Shown piece by piece: positions 35,884-44,339 of a stretch of 64,000 nucleotides of DNA. The stretch is from assembly GCF_019316905.1 (NCBI RefSeq), contig NZ_CP079216.1, positions 558,001 through 622,000 of the forward strand, read 5' to 3'. How positions within the stretch are numbered: position 1 is the stretch's first letter; each line of letters begins with the position of its first letter. Source of the DNA: Tessaracoccus palaemonis (GTDB taxonomy: Bacteria; Actinomycetota; Actinomycetes; Propionibacteriales; Propionibacteriaceae). The notes under the pieces were generated by a model. That model made no database searches. It saw nothing but the letters and a program-made list of their open reading frames with translations, and was not told the DNA's origin. The position numbers were made by a program, and so were the translations under genes.

Positions 35884-38800
35884 ATGTTCAGCAAGGTATT
35901 GGTCGCCAACCGTGGCGAGATCGCCGTGCGCGGGTTCCGCGCAGCCGTCGAACTCGGCCTCAAGACCGTGGCAGTTTTTCCGTATGAGGACCGGAACGCG
36001 GACCACCGGATCAAATCCCACGAGTCGTACCTGATCGGCAGCGAGGGTCACCCCGTCCGCGCCTACCTCGACATCGACGAGATCATCCGCGTGGCCAAGG
36101 AGTCCGGCGCCGATGCGATCTACCCCGGCTACGGCTTCCTCTCCGAGAACCCCGACCTGGCCGCCGCCTGCGAGGCCAACGGCATCACATTCGTCGGCCC
36201 TTCCGCCAGGGTGCTGGAGATGGCCGGCAACAAGGTGGCCGCCATCGCCGAGGCCCGCAAGGCCGGCGTCCCGACGCTCGCGTCCTGCCCGCCCTCGACC
36301 GACCCCGACGAACTGATCCGCGGCGCGAAGGAGATCGGCTTCCCCGTCTTCATCAAGGCCGTCGCCGGCGGCGGTGGCCGCGGCATGCGCCGCGTCGACG
36401 ACGAGGCGAGGTTCGCCGAGGAGCTGGGCGCCGCGATGCGCGAGGCCGAGGGCGCCTTCGGTGACCCGACGGTGTTCATCGAGCAGGCCGTCGCCGCCCC
36501 GCGCCACATCGAGGTGCAGATCCTCGCCGACCAGCAGGGCAACACCGTCCACCTGTTCGAGCGCGACTGCTCCATCCAGCGCCGCCACCAGAAGGTCGTC
36601 GAGATCGCCCCCGCGCCGCACATCTCGCAGGAGCTCCGCGACGCGCTGACCTCCGACGCCGTGAAGTTCGCCAAGGCCATCAACTACACCTGTGCCGGCA
36701 CCGTCGAGTTCCTCGTCGAGACGGAGGGCCCGCGCGCCGGGACCCACGTCTTCATCGAGATGAACCCGCGCATCCAGGTCGAGCACACCGTCACCGAGGA
36801 GATCACAGACGTCGACCTCGTGCAGGCGCAGATGCGCATCGCGCGCGGCGAGACGCTCGACGAGATCGGCATCCGCCAGTCCGAGCTGCAGATCCGCGGC
36901 GCCGCGCTGCAGTGCCGCATCACCACCGAGGACCCGCTCAACTCCTTCCGCCCCGACACGGGCATGATCACGGCCTACCGCTCCGCCTCCGGCGCTGGCA
37001 TCCGCCTCGACGGCGGCACCACCGGCACCGGCGTGGAGATCAGCCCCCACTTCGACTCGCTGCTGGTCAAGCTGACCGCCCGCGGCCGCACGCTCGAGGC
37101 CGCCACGGCGCGCGCCCGCCGTGCGCTGGCCGAGTTCCGCATCCGCGGCGTCGCGACGAACCTGCCGTTCCTCCGCGCGCTGCTCGACGACCCGGACTTC
37201 GAGAAGGGCGGCGTCACCACGTCGTTCATCGACGAGCGGCCCTACCTGCTGAGCGCCCGCACGCCGGCCGACCGCGGCACGCGCCTGCTCCGCTGGCTCG
37301 CCGAGGTGACGGTCAACAAGCCCCACGGCTCCGCCCCGACGCACCTCGACCCGGCCGTCAAGCTGCCGACGATCGACCTGACGGCCCCCGTGCCGGACGG
37401 CCCGCGTCAGCGGCTGCAGGCGCTGGGCGCCGAGGGCTTCGCGAAGGCGCTGCGCGAGCAGACCGCCGTCGGCGTCACCGACACCACCTACCGCGACGCG
37501 CACCAGTCGCTGCTCGCGACCCGCGTGCGGACCCGTGACCTGACCGCCATCGCGCCGCTGCAGGCCCGGCTGCTGCCCCAGATGCTGTCGGTCGAGTGCT
37601 GGGGCGGCGCCACCTACGACGTCGCGCTGCGGTTCCTCGGCGAGGACCCGTGGGAGCGGCTGGCGAAGCTCCGCGAGGCGATGCCGAACCAGAACCTGCA
37701 GATGCTGCTGCGTGGCCGCAACACCGTCGGCTACACGCCGTACCCGACCGCGGTGACCGAGGCCTTCGTGGCGGAGGCCGCCTCGACCGGCATCGACATC
37801 TTCCGCATCTTCGACGCTCTCAACGACATCGAGCAGATGCGCCCGGCCATCGAGGCAGTCCGCTCGACCAGCTCGGTCGCCGAGGTCGCGCTCTGCTACA
37901 CGTCGAACCTGCTGGACCCGGCCGAGAAGACCTACACGCTCGACTACTACCTGCGGCTGGCGGAGCAGATCGTCGACGCCGGCGCGCACGTGCTGGCGAT
38001 CAAGGACATGGCCGGCCTGATCCGCCCCGAGGCCGCCCGCAGACTCGTCACCGCGCTGCGCGAACGCTTCGACCTGCCGGTGCACCTGCACACGCACGAC
38101 ACCACCGGCGGCCAGATGGCGACGCTGCTCGCCGCGATCGAGGCAGGTGTCGACGCCGTCGACGTCGCCTCCTCGCCCATGAGCTCGACGACGTCGCAGC
38201 CGCCGATGTCGGCCCTGCTCGGAGCCCTCGACCAGAACCCGCGCCAGGCGGACCTCGACCAGGCCTCCGTGCTGGCGCTAGAGCCGTACTGGGAGGCCGT
38301 CCGCAAGCTGTACGCCCCGTTCGAGTCGGGCCTGCCCGCGCCGACCGGCCGCGTCTACACGCACGAGATCCCGGGCGGGCAGCTGTCCAATCTCCGTCAG
38401 CAGGCCATCGCGCTGGGCGTCGGCGACCGGTTCGAGGCCGTGGAGGACATGTACGCCGCCGCGGACAAGATCCTCGGCCGACCGACGAAGGTCACCCCGT
38501 CGTCCAAGGTCGTCGGTGACCTCGCGCTGCATCTTGTCGCCGTCGGCGCGGACCCGGCCGAGTTCGAGGCCGACCCGCAGAAGTTCGACATCCCCGACTC
38601 GGTCGTCGGCTTCCTGTCCGGAGAACTGGGCCAGCCGGCCGGGGGCTGGCCGGAACCCTTCCGGTCGAAGGCACTCGAGGGCCGGCGCGTCCCCGTCCGT
38701 GAGGCGCAGGTCGCCGAGGATGACCTCGCGCTCCTGGCCGAGCCCGGCCGCGCTCGCCAGGAGACCCTGAACCGGCTGCTGTTCCCGGCTCCTACCAGGG

Positions 38801-39279
38801 CCTTCGATCAGTGGCGCCTCGACTACAGCGACATCTCTGTGCTGCCGACCGAGCCCTATCTCTATGGCATGGAGCCCGAGCGGGAGTACGCGATCACGCT
38901 GGAGAAGGGCGTCACGCTGCTGGTCGCGCTCGAGGCGATCTCGGGCGCCGACAAGCGAGGCAAGCGCAACGTCATGTGCCTGCTGAACGGTCAGCTGCGC
39001 CAGGTGCGCGTGCGTGACCTGAGCATCGCCTCCGAGGTCGCCACGGCGGAGCGGGCCGACACCTCCAAGAAGGGCCACGTCGCCGCGCCGTTCTCCGGAG
39101 CCGTCACCCCGACCGTCGAGGTTGGCGACGCCGTCTCCGTCGGCGACCAGGTGGCGACGATCGAGGCCATGAAGATGGAGGCCGCCATCAACGCCCCCGT
39201 CTCGGGCGTCGTGAAGCGCGTGGTGCTGCCCGGCACCACCCAGCTCGAGGGCGGCGACCTTGTGCTGGTGATCGGCTAG
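35884..39279 (+). CDS. pyc: Pyruvate carboxylase
   Basis: 1131 aa single-chain biotin enzyme making oxaloacetate from pyruvate, an anaplerotic step. Domain order is biotin carboxylase (about 1-450: ANRGEIAVRGFRA, the ATP-grasp loop KAVAGGGGRGMR, EMNPRIQVEHTVTE), then carboxyltransferase (TDTTYRDAHQSLLATRVRT, LHTHDTTGG), then the tetramerisation linker, then the biotinyl domain with EAMKMEA (biotin-accepting Lys about 1097). All catalytic regions are complete. ATG 35884 begins the canonical MFSKVLVANRGE; upstream GTG 35830 would add 18 non-family residues. In propionibacteria oxaloacetate also feeds the succinate-propionate pathway, so this enzyme probably supports it. Confidence 0.96.
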   Translation: MFSKVLVANRGEIAVRGFRAAVELGLKTVAVFPYEDRNADHRIKSHESYLIGSEGHPVRAYLDIDEIIRVAKESGADAIYPGYGFLSENPDLAAACEANGITFVGPSARVLEMAGNKVAAIAEARKAGVPTLASCPPSTDPDELIRGAKEIGFPVFIKAVAGGGGRGMRRVDDEARFAEELGAAMREAEGAFGDPTVFIEQAVAAPRHIEVQILADQQGNTVHLFERDCSIQRRHQKVVEIAPAPHISQELRDALTSDAVKFAKAINYTCAGTVEFLVETEGPRAGTHVFIEMNPRIQVEHTVTEEITDVDLVQAQMRIARGETLDEIGIRQSELQIRGAALQCRITTEDPLNSFRPDTGMITAYRSASGAGIRLDGGTTGTGVEISPHFDSLLVKLTARGRTLEAATARARRALAEFRIRGVATNLPFLRALLDDPDFEKGGVTTSFIDERPYLLSARTPADRGTRLLRWLAEVTVNKPHGSAPTHLDPAVKLPTIDLTAPVPDGPRQRLQALGAEGFAKALREQTAVGVTDTTYRDAHQSLLATRVRTRDLTAIAPLQARLLPQMLSVECWGGATYDVALRFLGEDPWERLAKLREAMPNQNLQMLLRGRNTVGYTPYPTAVTEAFVAEAASTGIDIFRIFDALNDIEQMRPAIEAVRSTSSVAEVALCYTSNLLDPAEKTYTLDYYLRLAEQIVDAGAHVLAIKDMAGLIRPEAARRLVTALRERFDLPVHLHTHDTTGGQMATLLAAIEAGVDAVDVASSPMSSTTSQPPMSALLGALDQNPRQADLDQASVLALEPYWEAVRKLYAPFESGLPAPTGRVYTHEIPGGQLSNLRQQAIALGVGDRFEAVEDMYAAADKILGRPTKVTPSSKVVGDLALHLVAVGADPAEFEADPQKFDIPDSVVGFLSGELGQPAGGWPEPFRSKALEGRRVPVREAQVAEDDLALLAEPGRARQETLNRLLFPAPTRAFDQWRLDYSDISVLPTEPYLYGMEPEREYAITLEKGVTLLVALEAISGADKRGKRNVMCLLNGQLRQVRVRDLSIASEVATAERADTSKKGHVAAPFSGAVTPTVEVGDAVSVGDQVATIEAMKMEAAINAPVSGVVKRVVLPGTTQLEGGDLVLVIG

Positions 39280-39282
39280 GAG

Positions 39283-39900
39283 CTACTCGGCCCCGACGAT
39301 GACGACGTCGAGGTCCGGGCTCGACGCGGCGACCTTCAGGACCGACAGGAGAGGATCCATGAAGGCCCTGTCCGCCGCGCCGAGTTCGGCCCTCGCGACG
39401 GCCTCGCGCAAGGCGCGGTACGTCTCGACGACGTGCACGTGCTTCGCGTAGCCGGCCACCTGTCCCTGCAGGGGGCGAAGCGGGAGGCCCAGCTCGCGGT
39501 CGGCCAGGGATCGCAGCGAGTAGTCGCTGTTCAGGCCGGCGCGCGCCAGCTCCCACTCCAGCGTGTTGAACGAGGCATCATCCCAGACGACAGACCGACT
39601 GGCCCGGGACAGCTCCTCCAGCCAGGCGGTCAACAGCTTCCACGACGGTGCCAGCCGCTCGGGTGCGACGAATCCGCCGCTGAGCAACGTGGCCAGGTCC
39701 GCGCCGTCGGGCATCGCGGGGTCGGCGACGACGTTGGGGTCGTGCCGGGTCAGCGGCGCGAACAGCCGTCGCTTCCTGGGAGCGGGCGGGGCGAAGCGTT
39801 TGGCGGCCACGGACCTCAGCCGGGCGCCGAGCGTCTCGTCGGCCCGGAAGAAGTCGCGCACGTCGTCGATCGCGATCGCACAGACGATCAGTCTCTGCAT
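39283..39900 (-). CDS. Conserved hypothetical protein
   Basis: 205 aa, family not recognised. It has no signal peptide or membrane segment. It opens with MQRLIVCAIAIDDVRDFF, has a basic patch (PAPRKRRLFAPLTRHDP) near 40-55, and a long helical C-terminal half containing GYAKHVHVVETYRALREAV. It ends in a strand-like DLDVVIVGAE. It is convergent with pyc, with a 3-nt gap. ATG 39900 has TACGGT 6 nt upstream, another leaderless promoter, which supports it as a real gene. Confidence 0.75.
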   Translation of the reverse strand: MQRLIVCAIAIDDVRDFFRADETLGARLRSVAAKRFAPPAPRKRRLFAPLTRHDPNVVADPAMPDGADLATLLSGGFVAPERLAPSWKLLTAWLEELSRASRSVVWDDASFNTLEWELARAGLNSDYSLRSLADRELGLPLRPLQGQVAGYAKHVHVVETYRALREAVARAELGAADRAFMDPLLSVLKVAASSPDLDVVIVGAE

Positions 39901-39906
39901 GGGTCA

Positions 39907-39912
39907 ACCGTA
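39907..39912 (-). promoter_or_regulatory. -10 box (TACGGT) of leaderless hypothetical gene
   Basis: TACGGT on the minus strand, 6 nt before ATG 39900. Confidence 0.5.
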
Positions 39913-39950
39913 ACCTGCCCGGCGTCGCTGCGGAACCGGGTCGCTGACCA

Positions 39951-40002
39951 CTTCGACAGGCTCAGCACATGCTTGTCGAAACGCCCTGAGCGCAGCGAAG
40001 GG
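39951..40002. repeat. Dispersed intergenic repeat, inverted pair
   Basis: CTTCGACAGGCTCAG, then CTTGTCGAAACGCCCTGAGCGCAGCGAAGGG: two copies of the genome repeat in opposite orientation. Confidence 0.65.
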
Positions 40003-40080
40003 TCGCACCTGGCCATCGGCTCGCTGTGTCGCACCTGGCTATCGGCTCGCTGTGTCGCACCTGGCTATCGCCTCGCTGCG
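40003..40080. repeat. Tandem repeat, 3 x 26 bp
   Basis: Three head-to-tail units starting TCGCACCTGG and ending TCGCTGTG/TCGCTGCG, differing at four positions. Non-coding. Confidence 0.9.
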
Positions 40081-40100
40081 CTCGGCGCCCTTCGACAGGC

Positions 40101-40171
40101 TCAGGGAACCGGGAGGGGGTCAGGGAACCGGGAGGGGCTCAGGGAACCGGGAGGGGCTCATGGAACCGGGC
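40101..40171. repeat. Tandem repeat, about 3.7 x 19 bp
   Basis: Units of TCAGGGAACCGGGAGGGGC, the fourth partial and diverged. Directly joined to a dispersed repeat at 40076-40106. Confidence 0.9.
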
Positions 40172-40199
40172 GTTGCCCGGCGCGGATAGGCTGGAGCGC

Positions 40200-40280
40200 A
40201 TGAATCCGAGAAGCCGGCGCGTGGTGGTGTCCCTCGCGCTGATCGCCATGATCGTGCTGGTGATCCTCGGTGCACTCTGA
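40200..40280 (+). CDS. 26-residue single-pass membrane micro-protein
   Basis: Sequence begins MNPRSRRVVVS and continues as one hydrophobic helix rich in Leu, Ile and Val (LALIAMIVLVILGAL). It is a basic start plus a single transmembrane segment with the N-terminus likely inside. ATG 40200 is preceded by TAGGCT with a 7-nt gap (box at 40187-40192), the same leaderless promoter as pyc, so expression is likely. Function unknown. Similar tiny proteins are common in actinobacteria, to my recollection. Confidence 0.7.
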   Translation: MNPRSRRVVVSLALIAMIVLVILGAL

Positions 40281-40310
40281 TCGATTCGGTGCCGATATGC
40301 TGACCCACTG

Positions 40311-41282
40311 ATGAGCATTTCGCGATGCGGCGCAGCCGTCCTGACCGCGGGGGTAGGCCTGATCTGCCTGGCCCCCCTGACCGCCGCCGCCGACGGCATC
40401 GAGGTCGCCGACGCCGACGCCCCGGTCGTGGGCATGGCCTACGCACCAGGCAGCAGCGACCTCTGGATCGCCGGCGCCCGCGCCGACGACGGCATCATCG
40501 TCAACGCCGAGACCGGCGATGAGGTCACCTTCGGCGGCGACCCCGTGTCCGTCCAGGCGCTGGCCTGGAGCTCCTCGCGCCTCTACATCGCCGACATCGG
40601 CGACCCGGACGCCTCGCGCGACCACGTCGTCGTGTTCCGGCTCGCCAGCACTCAGACCGGGCGCCAGACGTACAACGCGTTCGACTTCCAGTACGCCGAC
40701 GGGGCACGCGACGCGAAGGCGTTCATGATCTCCGCGCGCGGCAACCTCTACGTCGTCACCGACGGCGACGACCCCGGCATCTACTACGCGGCCGCGCAGC
40801 CCTCGCGCACGTCGATGAACACGCTGACCCGCGTGGCGGACGCGCCCGACGGCGTGACCGACGGCGTCTTCCTGAAGGACGGCTCCACCATGGCGCTGCG
40901 CACCGAGGTCGGCATCGAGTACATCGACGCCTTCACGTGGGAGCCGCTCGTGACCGACACGATCGTCGGGGCCCCCGATGCAGAATCGATCGCGGTCGGC
41001 GCCAACGACGAGATCTACGTCGGCGGCAACCCGGAGATCCGCACGACCGAGGTGCCGAGTTCCGACACCACGACCACCATCGAGCCGTCCCCGAGCCCCT
41101 CACCCAGCGCGAGCGCCTCCCCGTCGGCCAGCGCCAGTCAGAGCCCGGCGGCCGATGACGACGAGGTCGAGGAGGAGGACTCCGGCTCCTCCCCGACCCG
41201 CACGGGAACCTACGTGGCCATCGGCCTTGCGGCGTTGCTGTCCGTCGCCGCCGGCGTGGTCACCTGGCTCATCCGGAACTGA
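40311..41282 (+). CDS. Exported protein with beta-propeller-like domain and C-terminal membrane anchor
   Basis: 323 aa. Signal peptide 1-27 (GVGLICLAPLTAAADG). The mature part, to about residue 240, is strand-rich with repeated VVGMAYAPGSSDLWIAG-, ALAWSSSRLYIADIGD- and FMISARGNLYVVTDGDD-type blades, suggesting a propeller. Ser/Pro/Thr-rich and acidic linker segments follow. One transmembrane helix (GLAALLSVAAGVVTWLI) and RN close the protein. It is probably a surface-exposed anchored protein; function not known. TATGCT 9 nt before ATG 40311 may be the -10. Convergent with serC, 3-nt gap. Confidence 0.75.
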   Translation: MSISRCGAAVLTAGVGLICLAPLTAAADGIEVADADAPVVGMAYAPGSSDLWIAGARADDGIIVNAETGDEVTFGGDPVSVQALAWSSSRLYIADIGDPDASRDHVVVFRLASTQTGRQTYNAFDFQYADGARDAKAFMISARGNLYVVTDGDDPGIYYAAAQPSRTSMNTLTRVADAPDGVTDGVFLKDGSTMALRTEVGIEYIDAFTWEPLVTDTIVGAPDAESIAVGANDEIYVGGNPEIRTTEVPSSDTTTTIEPSPSPSPSASASPSASASQSPAADDDEVEEEDSGSSPTRTGTYVAIGLAALLSVAAGVVTWLIRN

Positions 41283-41285
41283 CGA

Positions 41286-42383
41286 TCAGAGCCTGTCGAC
41301 CACGTAGTCGATGCAGGCGGTGAGCGCCTCGACGTCCTCGGGGTCCACCGACGCGTAGCAGCCGATCCGCAGCTGGTTGCGCTTCAGCGCCCGGTAGGGG
41401 TCGATGTCGACGATCCCGTTGGAACGCAGGGCGGCGATCAGCGCCTTCGAGTCGACGCCGTCGACCAGGTCGATGGTCGCGACGACGGGGGAGCGGAACC
41501 CGGGGTGGGGCACGAACGGCGACGCGAAGGCCCGCTTCTCGGCCCACTCGTACAGCACGCCAGAGGACTCGGCGCAGCGCGCGGCCACCGCCTCGATGCC
41601 GCCGAGCTCCAGCATCCAGCCGAGCTGGTCCTCCAGGAGGAGCAGCGTTGCCAGGGCGGGTGTGTTCAGGGTCTGGTGCTGGCGGGAGTTCGCCACGGCC
41701 AGCGTGAAGTCGAGGCTCTGCGGGATCCAGCGGCCGGACGACTTGATGCGCTCCGCGCGCTCGATCGCCGCCGGAGACGCGAACGCGAGCCACAGGCCGC
41801 CGTCGGACGAGAAGTTCTTCTGCGGTGCGAAGTAGTACACGTCGGTCTCGGAGATGTCGGCCTCCATGCCGCCCGCCGCCGACGTGGCGTCGATGACGAC
41901 GAGCCCGTCGCCGATGCGGCGCACCGGGGCCGCGGCGCCCGTCGAGGTCTCATTCTGCGCCCAGGCGAACACATCCGCGTCGCCCGGCTCCGGCAGGGCC
42001 ACAGAACCCGGCTCGGCCTCGAAGACGGCGGGGTCCGCGAGGTGGGGCGCCGCGGCCGACGCGGAGGCGAACTTGCGCGAGAACTCGCCGAACACGCCGT
42101 GCGCCGACCGGTTCTCCACCAGGGAACTCACTGCCATGTCCCAGAAGAGCGTCGATCCGCCGTTGCCGAGGACCACCTCGTAGCCGTCGGGGATGTCGTA
42201 GAGGTCGGCCAGCTCCTCCTGCACCGCCGCGACCAGCGACCGGACGGGGGCCTGGCGGTGCGAGGTGCCCATGATGTCGCCGCGCATGGAGAGGTACTCC
42301 AGCGCCTCGGCGCGCACCTTGGCCGGCCCGGACCCGAAACGGCCGTCGACGGGGAGGAGTTCTGCGGGGATCTGGATCTGCAC
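41286..42383 (-). CDS. serC: Phosphoserine aminotransferase
   Basis: 365 aa PLP enzyme of serine synthesis (3-phosphohydroxypyruvate to phosphoserine). It is the actinobacterial SerC type. Visible parts are RFGSGPAKVRAEAL, the substrate loop MGTSHRQAPVR, VLGNGGSTLFWD, VIDATSAAGGMEAD and the PLP-lysine region YYFAPQKNFSSDGGLW. GTG 42383 is chosen since TAAGCT lies exactly 7 nt upstream and the start MQIQIPAELLP is the family one; longer readings to 44417 run through shadows of nagA. Divergent from nagA, the two -10 boxes being about 33 bp apart. Confidence 0.93.
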   Translation of the reverse strand: MQIQIPAELLPVDGRFGSGPAKVRAEALEYLSMRGDIMGTSHRQAPVRSLVAAVQEELADLYDIPDGYEVVLGNGGSTLFWDMAVSSLVENRSAHGVFGEFSRKFASASAAAPHLADPAVFEAEPGSVALPEPGDADVFAWAQNETSTGAAAPVRRIGDGLVVIDATSAAGGMEADISETDVYYFAPQKNFSSDGGLWLAFASPAAIERAERIKSSGRWIPQSLDFTLAVANSRQHQTLNTPALATLLLLEDQLGWMLELGGIEAVAARCAESSGVLYEWAEKRAFASPFVPHPGFRSPVVATIDLVDGVDSKALIAALRSNGIVDIDPYRALKRNQLRIGCYASVDPEDVEALTACIDYVVDRL

Positions 42384-42390
42384 GATCGTC

Positions 42391-42396
42391 AGCTTA
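42391..42396 (-). promoter_or_regulatory. -10 box (TAAGCT) of leaderless serC
   Basis: TAAGCT on the minus strand, 7 nt before GTG 42383. Confidence 0.65.
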
Positions 42397-42428
42397 GGCC
42401 CACCCTCCGCCCGCATCGCCGGTGTGGA

Positions 42429-42434
42429 TAGGTT
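42429..42434 (+). promoter_or_regulatory. -10 box (TAGGTT) of leaderless nagA
   Basis: TAGGTT, 6 nt before ATG 42441. Divergent from the serC promoter. Confidence 0.6.
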
Positions 42435-42440
42435 TGAGCC

Positions 42441-43580
42441 ATGGCCTCCTCCACCTTGCGCGTTTCCCGTGCCGTGATCCCCGACGGCGTCGTCGACGAC
42501 GCCGTCATCACCATCGACGACGGCCGGATCGTCTCCGTGACCCCCGGCGCCGCGGGGGAGGGGCTCAGGCTGTGGGCCGTGCCCGGATTCGTCGACACCC
42601 ACACGCACGGCGCGGTCGGGTACAGCTTCGGCGACCCCGACCCCGCGAACAATCAGGCCATCATCGACCACCACCGCAGCCACGGCTCCACGACGATGTT
42701 CGCCTCGACGGTCACCGAGCCCGTCGAGAAGCTCGAGGCGCAGGAGAAGGTGCTCGCGGGGCTCGTCGCCGCGGGTGAGCTGGCCGGCATCCACCTGGAG
42801 GGCCCGTTCCTCGCGCCAGAGCGCAAGGGCGCGCACGACATCGATCTCCTCCGCGACCCCACCCCCGAGCTCGTCGAGCGGCTGATCGAGGCGGGCGGTC
42901 CGGCGCTGAAGATGATCACGCTGGCGGTGGAGCGCAACCATGGCGAGGAGGCGACCCGCAGGTTCCGGGAGGCCGGCGTCGCCGTCGCGTTCGGGCACTC
43001 GGACGCCGACGACGTGACCACCGCGGAGTCGGTCGAGTGGGGCGCCAACGTCGTGACGCATCTCTTCAACGCGATGCGACCCATCCACCACCGCCTGCCC
43101 GGCCCGGTTCCCGTGATGCTGTCCGACGAGCGCGTCATGGTCGAGCTGATCTGCGACGGCGTGCACCTGGCGCCCGTCGTGGCCGGCATGGCCATCGACG
43201 CCGCCGGCCCGGGCCGCGTCGCCCTGGTCACCGACGCCATGTCCGCCACCGGCACCGGCGACGGTCGATACGTGCTCGGCGAACTCGACGTCATCGTCAC
43301 CGACGGCACAGCCCGCCTCGCGACCGCCGACGGGAGCCCCGGTGCCATCGCCGGCTCGACGCTGACGATGGACCGCGCGTTCCAGTTCGTCGTCGAGCAG
43401 GTCGGAGTCTCGATCCCCGACGCCGCGCTGATGGCTGCGACGACACCCGCGCGGTGGCACGGCCTCGACGAGGTCGGGACGCTGGAGGCCGGCCGCTTCG
43501 CCGACGTGTGCCTGGTGGACGACGACGGCGCCCTGCACGGCGTCATGCGGCGCGGCGAGTGGGTCGTCGCCCCCGCCTGA
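42441..43580 (+). CDS. nagA: N-acetylglucosamine-6-phosphate deacetylase
   Basis: 379 aa amidohydrolase-fold enzyme that removes acetate from GlcNAc-6-P, supplying glucosamine-6-P for NagB. Metal and substrate residues sit in DTHTHGAVGYSF, HLEGPFLAPERKGAH, FGHSDADD, THLFNAMRPIHHR, DGVHLAP and TDAMSATG (catalytic Asp). Complete length. The mRNA is probably leaderless. nagB lies 10 kb away, not in the same operon. Confidence 0.95.
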   Translation: MASSTLRVSRAVIPDGVVDDAVITIDDGRIVSVTPGAAGEGLRLWAVPGFVDTHTHGAVGYSFGDPDPANNQAIIDHHRSHGSTTMFASTVTEPVEKLEAQEKVLAGLVAAGELAGIHLEGPFLAPERKGAHDIDLLRDPTPELVERLIEAGGPALKMITLAVERNHGEEATRRFREAGVAVAFGHSDADDVTTAESVEWGANVVTHLFNAMRPIHHRLPGPVPVMLSDERVMVELICDGVHLAPVVAGMAIDAAGPGRVALVTDAMSATGTGDGRYVLGELDVIVTDGTARLATADGSPGAIAGSTLTMDRAFQFVVEQVGVSIPDAALMAATTPARWHGLDEVGTLEAGRFADVCLVDDDGALHGVMRRGEWVVAPA

Positions 43581-43646
43581 GCTACGGGCAAACGACGGCG
43601 CGCCGCGGGCGCGCCGACTAGGATGGACTGAACTGAAAGGCGGAGC

Positions 43647-44339
43647 ATGAGCGGCGATCTGATCGACACGACGGAGATGTACCTGCGCACCATCTACGAG
43701 CTTCTCGAAGAGGGTGTTCCTCCGCTGCGTGCCCGCATTGCCGAGCGCCTGCACCAGTCCGGCCCGACGGTGTCGCAGACGGTCGCGCGCATGGAGCGCG
43801 ACCACCTGCTTGTCGTCGAGCCGGACCGCACCATCAAGCTGACGCGCCGCGGCGCGAAGCTGGCCCGCGACGTGATGCGCAAGCACCGCCTCGCCGAGTG
43901 CCTGCTGACCGAGGTGATCGGGCTCGAGTGGGACAAGGTGCACGACGAGGCATGCCGCTGGGAGCACGTCATCTCGCTCGAGGTGGAGAAGCGGCTCGTC
44001 AGCATCCTGCACGCGCCGACCGTCTCCCCCTACGGCAACCCGATCCCCGGCCTGAAGGACCTGGGCGTCGAGGCCGATCACGTGCCCTTCAGGCATGGCG
44101 CGGAGCCGCTGGCCGACGTCGTCGGCATCGAGCCAAGGACCTTCTCGCTTCGCCGGATGAGCGAGTCGATCCAGGCCCAGGACGACACGCTGATCGCGCT
44201 CGCCGACCTCGGGCTCCGGCCGGGCGGTCAGTTCGAGGCCACGCGCGACGGACACCTGGTCCGACTCGTGCAGGAGGACCGGTCGGTCACGCTCAACGAG
44301 GACGAGGCAGCGCTGCTCTTCGTCGCGGTCGATGCCTGA
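43647..44339 (+). CDS. ideR: Iron-dependent regulator, DtxR/IdeR family
   Basis: 230 aa metalloregulator close to mycobacterial IdeR and corynebacterial DtxR. The DNA-binding wHTH is DTTEMYLRTIYELLEEG, then RIAERLHQSGPTVSQTVARMERD. The metal and dimer domain reads RKHRLAECLLTEVIGL and EACRWEHVISLEVE, supplying the conserved Met, Cys, Glu and His ligands. GNPIPGLKDLGV and a C-terminal SH3-like domain follow. Iron, not manganese, is inferred from its resemblance and from the three-domain length. The start ATG has AAAGGCGGAG upstream; TAGGAT about 22-27 nt before is the likely -10. A methyltransferase gene overlaps its end by 8 nt. The box at 2422-2440 is a probable target. Confidence 0.92.
   Translation: MSGDLIDTTEMYLRTIYELLEEGVPPLRARIAERLHQSGPTVSQTVARMERDHLLVVEPDRTIKLTRRGAKLARDVMRKHRLAECLLTEVIGLEWDKVHDEACRWEHVISLEVEKRLVSILHAPTVSPYGNPIPGLKDLGVEADHVPFRHGAEPLADVVGIEPRTFSLRRMSESIQAQDDTLIALADLGLRPGGQFEATRDGHLVRLVQEDRSVTLNEDEAALLFVAVDA

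Noticed and set aside
35716..38097. 793-aa minus-strand frame over pyruvate carboxylase
   Set aside because: Antisense shadow; composition of repeated Arg/Val/Gly/Asp runs and no domain.
40003..40171. Possible CRISPR array
   Set aside because: Repeats are directly adjoining tandem units with no spacers and no cas genes.
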